A stretch of DNA of 64,000 nucleotides from Nocardioides luti (GTDB taxonomy: Bacteria; Actinomycetota; Actinomycetes; Propionibacteriales; Nocardioidaceae): positions 310,001 through 374,000 of the forward strand of contig NZ_JACKXE010000001.1 of NCBI RefSeq assembly GCF_014212315.1, given 5' to 3'. Both the position numbers and the translations under genes were made by a program. Positions 51,663 to 59,961 of this stretch are shown here, in pieces. Position 1 is the first letter of the stretch. Each line of letters opens with the position of its first letter. A model generated the notes under the pieces. It saw nothing but the letters and a program-made list of their open reading frames with translations, did no database searches and was not told the origin of the DNA.

Positions 51663-52846
51663 TGAGCCTGTCCGAGACCGAGCTCGCCTTCCGGGACGAG
51701 GCGCGCGCCTGGCTGGCCGCGAACGTGCCGGCCGAGCCGCTGCCGTCGATGGACACCGCCGAGGGTTTCGTCGCCCACCAGGAGTGGGAGGCCCGGCTCG
51801 CGGAGGCGCGCTGGTCGGTCGTGTCCTGGCCGCGGGAGGTCGGCGGGCGGGAGGCGTCGCTGGTGGAGTGGGTGCTCTTCGAGGAGGAGTACCACCGCGC
51901 CGGGGCGCCGGGCCGCGTCTCGCAGAACGGCATCTTCCTGCTCGCCCCGATCCTCTTCGACCACGGGACGCCCGAGCAGCAGCAGCGCTTCCTCCCCTCG
52001 ATGGCGACGGGCGAGCGGATCTGGGCGCAGGCCTGGTCCGAGCCCGAGGCCGGCTCCGACCTCGCGTCGCTCACGTCGTCGGCCCGGCGCGACGAGGACC
52101 GCGGCGGCTGGCTGCTCAACGGGCAGAAGACCTGGTCCTCGCGGGCCGCCTTCGCCCACTGGGGGTTCGGGCTGTTCCGTTCGGACGTCGCCGCCGAACG
52201 GCACCGCGGGCTGACCTACCTCCTCTTCCCGCTGGACGCGCCCGGGGTGACGGTGCGGCCGATCGCCCAGCTCGACGGCGAGGCCGGCTTCGCCGAGATC
52301 TTCCTCGAGGACGTCTTCGTCCCGGACGCCGACGTGCTCGGCGCCCCCGGGGACGGGTGGCGGGTCGCGATGTCGACCGCCGGCAACGAGCGCGGCCTGT
52401 CGCTGCGCTCCCCCGGGCGGTTCTGCGCCGCCGCCGACCGGCTGGTCGAGCTGTATCGGAACCGCAGTGGTTTCGAGACAGGCGCCAGGGCGCCTTCCTC
52501 AACCACCGGGGGGGACCACCACCGCGACCGGGTCGTCGACGCCTGGATCGCGGCGCAGGCCTACCGGCTCTACACGTGGGGCACGGTCACGCGGCTCGCG
52601 GCCGGGGGCGACGTGGGTGCGGCGGGCTCGGTCAACAAGGTCTTCTGGTCCGAGCTCGACATCGCCCTGCACGAGACCGCCCTCGACCTCCTCGGCCCGG
52701 AGGCGGAGGTCGAGTCGGCCTGGCTGGACGGCTACACCTTCTCCCTGAGCGGACCCATCTACGCCGGCACCAACGAGATCCAGCGCAACATCGTGGCCGA
52801 GCGGATCCTCGGCCTGCCGAAGGAGCCGCGGGGGGCCGCCCGATGA
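51656..52846 (+). CDS. fadE31: Acyl-CoA dehydrogenase FadE31 with repeat-derived insertion
   Basis: ACAD subunit of the late HIP pathway; in M. tuberculosis FadE31 pairs with FadE32 or FadE33. The 396 residues show SWPREVGGREASLVEWVLFEEEY in blocks, AWSEPEAGSDLASLTS near 123, NGQKTWSSRAAFAHWGFGLF and the FAD-binding end YAGTNEIQRNIVAERILGLP. Residues near 272-284 (GFETGARAPSSTT) are encoded by a 39-bp half copy of the palindromic element also found in the DUF35 gene, placed in the helical C-terminal domain. GTG with GAGGAGG is chosen; an in-frame GTG 48 bp upstream is possible. Confidence 0.9.
   Translation: MDLSLSETELAFRDEARAWLAANVPAEPLPSMDTAEGFVAHQEWEARLAEARWSVVSWPREVGGREASLVEWVLFEEEYHRAGAPGRVSQNGIFLLAPILFDHGTPEQQQRFLPSMATGERIWAQAWSEPEAGSDLASLTSSARRDEDRGGWLLNGQKTWSSRAAFAHWGFGLFRSDVAAERHRGLTYLLFPLDAPGVTVRPIAQLDGEAGFAEIFLEDVFVPDADVLGAPGDGWRVAMSTAGNERGLSLRSPGRFCAAADRLVELYRNRSGFETGARAPSSTTGGDHHRDRVVDAWIAAQAYRLYTWGTVTRLAAGGDVGAAGSVNKVFWSELDIALHETALDLLGPEAEVESAWLDGYTFSLSGPIYAGTNEIQRNIVAERILGLPKEPRGAAR
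52467..52505. repeat. 39-bp half copy of the nested palindromic element, inside fadE31
   Basis: The 39 bases starting GTGGTTTCGAGACAGGCG are identical to 28742-28780, the left half of the 86-bp element. The right half is missing and is followed by a G-rich run. The copy is in the same reading frame as in the DUF35 gene, giving the shared peptide GFETGARAPSST. Confidence 0.9.
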
Positions 52847-53769
52847 GGTTCGAGCTCACCGACGACCAGCGCGACTTCGGCGCCTCCCTCGACCGGCTGC
52901 TCGCCGGGGCCGACACCGTGGCGGTCGCCCGCGCCTGGGCCGCTGACGACACCGCCCCGGGGCTGGCCCTGTGGAAGCGGCTCGCCGAGCAGGGCGTCAC
53001 CTCGCTCGCCGTGCCGGACTCCGGCGCGACCCCGGTCGACCTCGTGGTCGCCTTCGAGGCGCTGGGCCGGCACGCCGTGCCGGGCCCGTGGGTCGAGTCC
53101 GCGGCGTACGCCCCGATCGCGCTCGGCGAGGACATCTCGGAGCAGGTCGTGACGGCCGCGGTCGCGCCGCACGTGCCGTACGCCCTGGACGCGGACGTCG
53201 CCGACCGGGTGCTGTCGGTCCGGGACGGGGCGCTCCTCGACGCCACCGCCGGCGAGCGACGGACCTCCGTCGACCGGACCCGCCGCCTCTTCGAGGTGGC
53301 GCCGGGCGAGTCGGCGCCTGCCGGCGACCTCGTTGCGGCGTTCGACTCCGCGGTGCTCGCGACGTCGGCCCAGCTGCTCGGCTGCGGCGAGCGGCTGCTG
53401 GACGACGCCGTCGCCTACGTGAAGCAGCGCCGGCAGTTCGGCCGCGAGATCGGGTCCTACCAGGCGGTCAAGCACGCGCTGGCCGACGTCCGCATCGCGC
53501 TCGACTTCGCCCGCCCGCTCGTGCTGGGAGCGGCACTCGCCGGCACGACGCGGACCCGGGACGTCGCGGCCGCCAAGGTGGCGTGCGCCGACGCGGCGTA
53601 CCTCGCCTCGCGCACCGCGCTGCAGGTGCACGGCGCCGTCGGCTACACCGCCGAGCTGGACCTCAGCCTCTGGATCACCAAGGTGCGCGCGCTGGTGACC
53701 GCGTGGGGCACGCCGACGCACCACCGCGGCGTGGTGCTGGCGTCGCTGCTCGACGGCGGGGCCGCCTGA
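52843..53769 (+). CDS. fadE32: Acyl-CoA dehydrogenase FadE32
   Basis: A 308-residue short ACAD subunit. The N-terminal helical domain starts FELTDDQRDFGASLDRLL; the C-terminal part has YVKQRRQFGREIGSYQAVKHALADV near 196-220 and LQVHGAVGYTAELDLSLWI near 264. The middle beta domain is short, as for subunits that need a partner. Its ATG overlaps the fadE31 stop (ATGA). Expected partner FadE31 in dehydrogenation of an open-chain HIP-derived CoA ester. Confidence 0.9.
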   Translation: MRFELTDDQRDFGASLDRLLAGADTVAVARAWAADDTAPGLALWKRLAEQGVTSLAVPDSGATPVDLVVAFEALGRHAVPGPWVESAAYAPIALGEDISEQVVTAAVAPHVPYALDADVADRVLSVRDGALLDATAGERRTSVDRTRRLFEVAPGESAPAGDLVAAFDSAVLATSAQLLGCGERLLDDAVAYVKQRRQFGREIGSYQAVKHALADVRIALDFARPLVLGAALAGTTRTRDVAAAKVACADAAYLASRTALQVHGAVGYTAELDLSLWITKVRALVTAWGTPTHHRGVVLASLLDGGAA

Positions 53770-54767
53770 TGGACTTCGCGCTGACCGAGGAGCAGCAGGA
53801 GCTCGCGGCCACCGTCCGCGCCCTGCTGGCGCGGCGGGCGGACTCCGCCGCGGTGCGCGCGGCCGCGACCTCGGTCCACGGCCACGACGAGGCGCTGTGG
53901 CAGACGCTCTGCGAGCAGATCGGGGTCGCCGCGCTCGGCATCCCCGAGGAGCTCGGCGGGGCCGGCTTCACGCTCTTCGAGGCCCTGGTGGCGCTCGAGG
54001 AGGTCGGGCGCTCGCTGGCGCCCACTCCCCTGCTGGCCAGTCTCGTGACGTCCGAGGCGCTGCTCGCGGGGGCCGACGCCGACGCGCAGGCCCGGCTGCT
54101 GCCCCGGATCGCGGCGGGCGAGGTCGCGGCCTTCGTCGACGGGGCGTCCCCCGTCCTCGACGGGGACCGCGCGAGCGTCCTCGTGCTCGCCACGGACGAC
54201 GGGCTCTTCGAGGTCGACCCGGCGGCCGCCGTCCGCACCTGGGCGCCGTCGATGGATCAGACGGTCCGGCTCGCGAGCGTGGCCGTCGACCCGGCCTCGG
54301 CCGGGCTGACGCGGATCGCCGCCGACGCCGGAGCCGCGCGGGCGCGGGCCGCGCTGGTCGGTGCCGTCGGTGTCGCGGCACTTCAGGTCGGCTGCGCCGC
54401 CCGTGCGCTGGAGATGACGGTGGCGTACAGCAAGGAGCGCGTGCAGTTCGGCCGGCCGATCGGGTCGTTCCAGGCGCTCAAGCACCGGATGGCCGACATG
54501 CTCGTCGAGCTCGAGCTCGGCCGCGCGGCCTCCTGGCAGGCGTCGTACGCCGTCGCGTCGGCCGCCAGCGACGCGGCCCGGCTCGCGCACGTCGCGAAGG
54601 CGTGCTGCGGCGACGCGCTGGCGCTGATCGCGGCCGAGACCGTGCAGCTGCACGGGGGGATCGCGATCACCTGGGAGCACGACGCCCAGCTGGTCTTCAA
54701 GCGGGCCCACGCCCTGGGCCAGCTGTTCGGGACGGCCTCCGCCCACCGTGCGCTGATCGACCTCTGA
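53769..54767 (+). CDS. fadE33: Acyl-CoA dehydrogenase FadE33
   Basis: A 332-residue ACAD subunit, last of the fadD3 operon. It has DFALTEEQQELAATVRALL, IPEELGGAGFTLFEALVALEEVG near 60-82, YSKERVQFGRPIGSFQALKHRMADM near 221-245 and VQLHGGIAITWEHDAQLVFKRA near 295-316. ATG overlaps the fadE32 stop (TGATG). Together FadE31-33 should supply one or two late dehydrogenations before FadA6. Some inverted-repeat sequence follows the stop. Confidence 0.9.
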   Translation: MDFALTEEQQELAATVRALLARRADSAAVRAAATSVHGHDEALWQTLCEQIGVAALGIPEELGGAGFTLFEALVALEEVGRSLAPTPLLASLVTSEALLAGADADAQARLLPRIAAGEVAAFVDGASPVLDGDRASVLVLATDDGLFEVDPAAAVRTWAPSMDQTVRLASVAVDPASAGLTRIAADAGAARARAALVGAVGVAALQVGCAARALEMTVAYSKERVQFGRPIGSFQALKHRMADMLVELELGRAASWQASYAVASAASDAARLAHVAKACCGDALALIAAETVQLHGGIAITWEHDAQLVFKRAHALGQLFGTASAHRALIDL

Positions 54768-54929
54768 GCCCGGAATCCCTGTTTCCACGGGGGTTCCCGG
54801 CCCGAATCTCCGGGTTTCCTCAAGGCCGCCGCAATGGTCTGGCAAGGTTCACCGAAGCCCCTTCAGCACGCACGATCGCGCTGCCACGCTGGTCCCACCA
54901 GCACGCACCGACCTGAGACGGAGACCGTC

Positions 54930-55040
54930 GTGACCACTCGCACCGCTCGCCCCGCCGCCGCCACCGCACCCGCCGAGCTGCCCGCCTCCGTCGCCAACCC
55001 GCGCCGCGTCACCTGGTCCGGCCTGCCGAAGACCTCCTGA
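54930..55040 (+). CDS. Possible 36-residue peptide
   Basis: A short frame encoding MTTRTARPAAATAPAELP and ending NPRRVTWSGLPKTS. The GTG has CGGAG at 7-nt spacing and about 160 bp of promoter-sized space after fadE33. It is Pro/Ala-rich and basic, with no cysteine and no hydrophobic segment. It could be a real small protein or chance; composition alone cannot decide. Confidence 0.4.
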   Translation: MTTRTARPAAATAPAELPASVANPRRVTWSGLPKTS

Positions 55041-55043
55041 CCC

Positions 55044-55697
55044 TCAGAACGCGGAGACCGGGCCCCCGGCCCGCTCGGTCCGCGCCAGGGCCCGCAGGAC
55101 GTCGTCCTGGCCGCGCCGGCGCGCGGCCAGCGCCGCGAGCAGCGCGAGCACCGGCTCCAGCACCTCGGGCTCGAAGGCCGGCGTCGGCCGACCCAGGCTG
55201 ACGGCCAGGTCGTCCGCGTGCACGACCAGCTCCATCAGCCGCACGACCAGGAAGTCGTCGCGCTCCAGGGAGCAGTCCTGCCAGGGGACGTAGACGGCCG
55301 GACCGGCCGCCGCGATCGCGGCGCCGAGCTCGGACCGGGAGCGCTCGAGGATCCCCCGCGACTCCTCCACACCCGGGCCGGCCATCTCGTTGAAGTCGTC
55401 GCGGATCGAGGTGTTCTCCGGGGCGTCGACGGGCGCGAGCAGCCAGTCGACCCGCTCGAAGTAGTCCGCCAGCGACAGCACCTGCGCGTGCGGCGGCGAG
55501 CCGTGGCCGAGGAACGCGACGGCACACTCCGGCTGGCTGACGAGGTGCCGCACCAGCCCGCCGAGGGTCATCCCGGGCAACACCGACTCCTGCTCCCAGC
55601 GCTCCGCGACCTCGGGGGCGGCGACGAGGTCGACGAGGGCGTCGACCGCCCGGACGACGGCGGCGTGGTCGAGGGTCCCGGCGAAGGTCAGCGTCAT
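55044..55697 (-). CDS. DinB/MDMPI-like protein
   Basis: A 217-residue four-helix protein of the mycothiol-dependent isomerase type. Seen are LPGMTLGGLVRHLVSQPECAVAFL in blocks near 40-64 and the second histidine helix VVRLMELVVHADDLAVSLGRP near 150-170. The ATG is 6 nt from a minus-strand TATCCT hexamer (leaderless). Substrate unknown; third of four such proteins in the window. Confidence 0.7.
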   Translation of the reverse strand: MTLTFAGTLDHAAVVRAVDALVDLVAAPEVAERWEQESVLPGMTLGGLVRHLVSQPECAVAFLGHGSPPHAQVLSLADYFERVDWLLAPVDAPENTSIRDDFNEMAGPGVEESRGILERSRSELGAAIAAAGPAVYVPWQDCSLERDDFLVVRLMELVVHADDLAVSLGRPTPAFEPEVLEPVLALLAALAARRRGQDDVLRALARTERAGGPVSAF

Positions 55698-55744
55698 GCG
55701 GGGAGGATAGGGCTGCCCGCCGACAGTGGCGAGGCCCGCGGCGC

Positions 55745-56644
55745 TCAGGTGAGGATCCGCTCCAGGAACTGCACCTGGCGCGCGACCGACTGCTCGAAGA
55801 GCTCCCCGACGTAGATGTCGAAGTGGCCGGCGTCGAGCGCGAGCACCTCGGCACGGTCGCCCAGCCGCTCCGCCACCGCGCGCACGGCGCTGACGGGGGC
55901 GACGTTGTCGGCCTCGGCGACGACCAGGAACGCCTCGCAGCGCACCTTCGCGGCGTGCCGCACCGGCCGGTTCGCGGCGATCCGCAGGATCCCGCGCGCG
56001 CACATCTCGTTGCGGAAGGTCGGCCCCGTGATCGCCTCGTAGCCCGCGCGGGCGCCCGGCGCCGAGATGACCGCGGTCGAGCCCGGGTCGCCGACGACGG
56101 GGACGAGGTACGGCGCCCGCCGCGTCAGCGCGCGGGCGGCGTCGCGCAGGCCGGCGGCCGTGAGCGCCGCGGTCTTGCCGGACCCGCTGGTCTCGCGGAC
56201 CCCGAGCAGTGCGGCCAGCCCGTCCATGGCGGCACCTTGGCTGATCACGCCGTGGACCCGGGGGTCCTGGGCCGCTACGACGATGACGTGGCCGCCGGAG
56301 TACGAGCTGCCCCAGAGCACGATCCGCTCGGGGTCGACCCCGTCGCGGGCCCGGGCCGCGGCGATCGCGGCGTGGTAGTCCTCACGGTGGCGCAGGTGGT
56401 GCACGTCCTGGCGCAGCGCACCCCCCGACGTACCGAAGCCGCGGTAGTCGAAGACCAGCACGTCGCACCCGGCGGCCGCGAAGCGCTCGGCGAAGGGCAG
56501 CAGGCCCGTGTCGCGGGTGCCGCCGAAGCCGTGCGCCATGACGACGCAGGGGCGGCCACGGTCGGTGGCGAGCACGTCGGTGGTGGCGGAGAGGTACCAC
56601 GCCTCGCACCGGTCGCCGTGGCTGTCGAACGTGATCGTCTCCAT
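55745..56644 (-). CDS. Alpha/beta hydrolase (dienelactone-hydrolase/DUF1749-like)
   Basis: A 299-residue serine hydrolase: oxyanion region VVMAHGFGGTRDTGLLPFAE near 34-53, FDYRGFGTSGG, nucleophile motif WGSSYSGGHV near 110-119, acid in VAEADNVAPVS and histidine in DAGHFDIYVG. The ATG has AAGGAG at good spacing. It is divergent from a cupin gene with only 34 bp between starts, which suggests shared control. Substrate unknown. Confidence 0.8.
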   Translation of the reverse strand: METITFDSHGDRCEAWYLSATTDVLATDRGRPCVVMAHGFGGTRDTGLLPFAERFAAAGCDVLVFDYRGFGTSGGALRQDVHHLRHREDYHAAIAAARARDGVDPERIVLWGSSYSGGHVIVVAAQDPRVHGVISQGAAMDGLAALLGVRETSGSGKTAALTAAGLRDAARALTRRAPYLVPVVGDPGSTAVISAPGARAGYEAITGPTFRNEMCARGILRIAANRPVRHAAKVRCEAFLVVAEADNVAPVSAVRAVAERLGDRAEVLALDAGHFDIYVGELFEQSVARQVQFLERILT

Positions 56645-56678
56645 GTCTCTCCTTCGTCCTGGGTGCAACAGTGACCCC

Positions 56679-57059
56679 ATGAGCCAACCACTGCGCGTGA
56701 TCCCGGCCGCGGACCTGGTGCCCGCCGACCCCACTCCCGGGATGCAACGAACGATCGCCTTCGAGGTCCCGGGCCTGTGGGCGGGCCGCCTCGAGACCGA
56801 GCCCGGCAGCACCTCGGGCTGGCACCACCACGACGTCAACGAGTCCAGCCTGTACGTCGTCTCCGGCGTCGTCCGCCTGGAGTTCGAGGGGCGGGAGGGC
56901 TACGTCGAGGCCGGCCCCGGCGACTTCGTCCACGTCCCCGCGCACACGGTCCACCGCGAGAGCAACCCCGGCACCGACCCCGCCGTCGTCGTCATCGCCC
57001 GCGCCGGCGACGGCATCCCCACCGTCAACGTCGACGAGCCGCCCGCGCCGCACGCCTGA
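56679..57059 (+). CDS. Single-domain cupin
   Basis: A 126-residue cupin with motif 1 GWHHHDVNESSLYVVSG near 47-63 and motif 2 GDFVHVPAHTVHRESN near 86-101, giving a three-His metal site. Stand-alone cupins of this size may be enzymes or binding proteins. It is divergent from the alpha/beta hydrolase and convergent with a coiled-coil protein gene. No ribosome-binding site is obvious, so a leaderless start is possible. Confidence 0.78.
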   Translation: MSQPLRVIPAADLVPADPTPGMQRTIAFEVPGLWAGRLETEPGSTSGWHHHDVNESSLYVVSGVVRLEFEGREGYVEAGPGDFVHVPAHTVHRESNPGTDPAVVVIARAGDGIPTVNVDEPPAPHA

Positions 57060-57062
57060 GTC

Positions 57063-58019
57063 TCAGGGAGCCGTCAGCAGCCCCGCCCGCTCGCCGCCGA
57101 GCGTGTCGATCCGGGTGGTCAGGTCCCGCTCCCGGTGGGCCAGGCGGACCCGGACCTCGTGCACCGTGGCGGCCGCCCCGTCGGTGCGCCGGGCGGCCTG
57201 CGTGATCCGGTCGCGCACGGCCCAGTCGCTGAAGATGTTGTCGAACCAGACGTCGAACGCCTGGGTCAGCCCGTCGACGGACAGGCCCTGCACGACGGCC
57301 TTCACCCCGACGTCGGCGAGCTCGGTCGAGAGGTGCCGCAGCGCGCCGTCGGCGTCGTGGAGGAGCCGCTGCGCCTCGTCCATCCGGTTGTACTTGATGG
57401 CGTCGGTGATCAGGCCGCCGCCCAGGAAGGTGTCGTACGTCGCCCAGTCGCTCGCCGCCCCCAGCTTCCGGCGGACCCGCTCCAGCGCTCCGGCAGCCGC
57501 CTCCCCCGCGGCGATCGCCTCGCGCACCTCGGTGAGCTCCGCGAGCGCCCCCGCCACCTCGTCCGCGAGGGCGACCAGGCGCTCGCCGGCCGGACCGGGG
57601 ACGGACCGCAGCCAGAGCTCCTTCGCGGCCATCGCCTTGTCCAGGGCACCGTCCACGTCGCCCAGGGCCGCGAGCTCGGCCTCGGCCCGCACGACCTCCT
57701 GCCGGCAGACCGCCGCGGACGACTCGGCCCGCGCCACGGCGTACTCCGCGACCTGCTGCTCGGCCCGCTCCCGGTCGAGCTCGGTGTCCCGTGCGCCCCG
57801 CAGCGTGGCCCAGATCCTCGTGGGGCTGAACGTCTCCAGGGCCCGCACGTCCGCCTGCTCGTCGGCCAGCCCCTGCCGCGCGGCCGCGACTGCCTGCTGG
57901 GCCTCGGCCTCCGCGGCCGCGGCCCGGGTCAGCCGGGCCCGCACCCGGTCGTGCTCGCGCACCGCCGCCAGGGCGGTCTCGAGCTCGCGGTGGACGGTGG
58001 CGGCGTCGTCGTTCGGCAC
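57063..58019 (-). CDS. Coiled-coil protein of unknown function
   Basis: A 318-residue protein with long Ala/Glu/Arg helices (about residues 5-55, 75-115 and 130-175) typical of coiled coils, and a more globular C-terminal part with ASDWATYDTFLGGGLITDAIKY and VWFDNIFSDWAVRDRI. The GTG start is chosen because TAGGGT lies 7 nt upstream; an in-frame GTG three codons earlier would overlap that hexamer. No family recognised. It may interact with membranes or filaments, but nothing in sequence proves it. Confidence 0.65.
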   Translation of the reverse strand: MPNDDAATVHRELETALAAVREHDRVRARLTRAAAAEAEAQQAVAAARQGLADEQADVRALETFSPTRIWATLRGARDTELDRERAEQQVAEYAVARAESSAAVCRQEVVRAEAELAALGDVDGALDKAMAAKELWLRSVPGPAGERLVALADEVAGALAELTEVREAIAAGEAAAGALERVRRKLGAASDWATYDTFLGGGLITDAIKYNRMDEAQRLLHDADGALRHLSTELADVGVKAVVQGLSVDGLTQAFDVWFDNIFSDWAVRDRITQAARRTDGAAATVHEVRVRLAHRERDLTTRIDTLGGERAGLLTAP

Positions 58020-58047
58020 CCGCCGCACCCTACGCGCGCGGCGCCGG

Positions 58048-58338
58048 GGTGGCGGTGACCTGTCACCCGTCGCGGGGGCGTCGCCGGTTGATCACCCACT
58101 GCCCGGCGGGCCTCACGGTGGCCGCGTCGCCGCCATGACGCGGGAAGCACCCGACACGCCGGCCGTCGGGTGCTTCCCGCGTCGTGGCGTCCTCGCGCCG
58201 GCGCGGCCTTGGCCGGCGGTGACCTGGCCACCGTTCCCGGGCCCCAGCAGGTGGCTGACCCACCGCCCACCCCGCACCGCCCGGTGGCGGTGACCTGTCA
58301 ACCGTCGCCCCGGCCCGCAGGTTGACCACCCACCGCCC
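58048..58338. repeat. Cluster of three degenerate ~55-bp inverted-repeat units
   Basis: Units at 58048-58104, 58215-58268 and 58283-58338 each run from GGCGGTGACCTG to a reverse-complementary end of the type GACCACCCACCGCC. This occupies most of the 347-bp stretch without a gene between the coiled-coil gene and hsaB. A long hairpin lies between units 1 and 2. No coding signal is visible in the stretch. Confidence 0.7.
58137..58183. terminator. Very long perfect hairpin downstream of hsaB
   Basis: GACGCGGGAAGCACCCGAC and its exact complement form a 19-bp stem with a 9-nt loop; with one mismatch the stem extends by three more pairs. It is the strongest hairpin I found and lies about 185 bp past the hsaB stop, so it may end the hsaACDB transcript. 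Confidence 0.65.
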
Positions 58339-58366
58339 GACCGCGTCCCGCACCAGCACCGCCACC

Positions 58367-59005
58367 TCAGTCGGTGGAGCGGTACTCCCCGCGGTAGAAC
58401 AGCAGCGGCTCCTCGGGGCCGGCCGCGGCGAGCTCGAGCACCCGGCCGATGACGATGAAGTGGTCGCCGGCCTCGTGCACGGCGTGGATGGTGCAGTCGA
58501 CGTGGCCGAGGACGCCGTCGAGGACCGGGGAGCCGGTGGCCTCGGAGGGGCGCCAGGTGACCGAGGCGAACTTGTCGACGCCGCGCGAGGCCATCGTGTT
58601 CGAGAGGTCGGCCTGGTCGGCGGCGAGGAAGTTCACGCAGAACTTGCCGGACCGCTGGATCAGCGGCCAGGCGCGCGAGGTCTTGGCGGGGACGAACAGC
58701 ACCAGGGGCGGGTCGAGCGAGACGCTCGAGAAGGACTGGCAGGTCAGGCCGACGGGCTGGCCGCCGCTGGTCGAGGTGACGACGGTGACGCCGGAGGCGA
58801 AGCGGCCGAGCACGTCGCGGAACCGGCGGGCCGCGGCGACCGCGGCCGGGTCGTCGCTGTGCACGCCGCTCGACTCGCCGGGGCGGAACTCGAAGTCCAC
58901 GTCGACGTCGCCGAGCCACGAGTTGATCAGGTCCGGGCTGGGCCAGGTCTCGCGTGCGTCGGGGTTCATCCCCTCCGGGATCTCCCGGCTGGCCTCCGAG
59001 CTCAT
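58367..59005 (-). CDS. hsaB: Flavin reductase HsaB
   Basis: Supplies reduced flavin to the HsaA monooxygenase. The 212 residues have the HpaC/flavin-reductase fold: RFRDVLGRFASGVTVVTST in blocks near 60-80, GLTCQSFSSVSLDPPLVLF near 85-103, FCVNFLAADQADLS and HFIVIGRVLEL. About 30 N-terminal residues precede the domain, longer than mycobacterial HsaB. The ATG is 7 nt from a minus-strand TACCGT, so it may have its own leaderless promoter besides read-through from hsaC; an in-frame GTG 18 bp upstream is the alternative. Confidence 0.9.
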   Translation of the reverse strand: MSSEASREIPEGMNPDARETWPSPDLINSWLGDVDVDFEFRPGESSGVHSDDPAAVAAARRFRDVLGRFASGVTVVTSTSGGQPVGLTCQSFSSVSLDPPLVLFVPAKTSRAWPLIQRSGKFCVNFLAADQADLSNTMASRGVDKFASVTWRPSEATGSPVLDGVLGHVDCTIHAVHEAGDHFIVIGRVLELAAAGPEEPLLFYRGEYRSTD

Positions 59006-59061
59006 GCGTCCCACGGTAGTCACTGCGTCCGGGTCACGGTGTGCGGGTCACTGGTCACGGG

Positions 59062-59961
59062 TCACTGGCCGCCGCCGAAGTCGTGGCCCCAGTACGACAC
59101 GGCCGTCGACTCCCGCGCCACCCAGCGGTCGTCCTGCACCGTCAGCCCGTCGGTGCCGAACTCGATGTCGAAGCCGCCGGGCGAGCGCACGTAGAACGAG
59201 ATCATCTCGTCGTTCATGTGCCGCCCGAGCGTGGCGGACAGGGGGGCCCGGTGCTTGCGGACCCGCTCCAGCGCGCGACCCACGTCGTCGAGCCGGTCGA
59301 CCTCGAGCATGATGTGGACGCACTTCGACGGGTTCGGCATCGGCAGGAACGCCAGCGAGTGGTGCCGCGGGTTGACGCCCAGGAAGCGCAGCCAGACCTT
59401 CGAGCCGGGCTCCTTGCCCACGAACTCCCCCGGCATGCTCATCGAGTCGCGCAGCCGGAAGCCGAGCACGTCGGTGTAGAACCGCAGCGCCTCGACGTCG
59501 TCGAGCACGGGCAGCACGATGTGGCCCATCCCCTGGTCGCCGGTCACGAAGGTGGCGGCGTACGGCGTGACGACGGGACGCGACTCGTAGGTGATGCCGT
59601 GGAACAGCTCGAACACGTTGTCCCACGGGTCGCTGAAGCGGACCAGCTCCTGCACGCGTCGCTCGGCGAGCTCGTCGGCGGAGCCCTCCTCGAACGCGAC
59701 GCCGGCCTTCTGCAGGTGCTCGCGGGCCTCCTGCAGCGCCCGGTGGTCGGCGAGCTCCCAGCCCACGCAGCTCAGCTCGTCGACGTCGGACGGGACGACG
59801 ACGAGGCGGGCGGAGACCTGGTCGATGCGCCAGTACTGGTGGTCGGGGTTCGGTCCTCGTCCCTCGGCGAGCCCGAGCACCTTGCCGGCGAAGTGCTGCC
59901 ACTGCGACGGGTCGGTGCTGGCCACGCGGACGTAGCCCATCGACTTCACGTCGATCGTCAT
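59062..59961 (-). CDS. hsaC: Extradiol dioxygenase HsaC
   Basis: Cleaves the catecholic ring A of DHSA (3,4-DHSA to 4,9-DSHA), a two-domain vicinal-oxygen-chelate enzyme. The 299 residues have the iron ligands His147 (GMGHIVLPV), His216 (CVHIMLEV) and Glu267 (FDIEFGTDG), with the N-terminal pseudo-domain beginning MGYVRVASTDPSQW. ATG overlaps the hsaD stop (ATGA). Order hsaA-hsaD-hsaC-hsaB equals Rv3570c-Rv3567c. Confidence 0.95.
   Translation of the reverse strand: MTIDVKSMGYVRVASTDPSQWQHFAGKVLGLAEGRGPNPDHQYWRIDQVSARLVVVPSDVDELSCVGWELADHRALQEAREHLQKAGVAFEEGSADELAERRVQELVRFSDPWDNVFELFHGITYESRPVVTPYAATFVTGDQGMGHIVLPVLDDVEALRFYTDVLGFRLRDSMSMPGEFVGKEPGSKVWLRFLGVNPRHHSLAFLPMPNPSKCVHIMLEVDRLDDVGRALERVRKHRAPLSATLGRHMNDEMISFYVRSPGGFDIEFGTDGLTVQDDRWVARESTAVSYWGHDFGGGQ

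Noticed and set aside
48773..52204. A 1143-codon open frame on the minus strand running far upstream of fadE30
   Set aside because: The part beyond 49984 is antisense to fadD3 and fadE31, has low-complexity composition and no motifs; FadE30 itself starts at the leaderless GTG at 49984.
58048..58338. CRISPR-like array
   Set aside because: Units are degenerate, themselves inverted repeats, with unequal spacing and no spacer-repeat regularity or cas genes.
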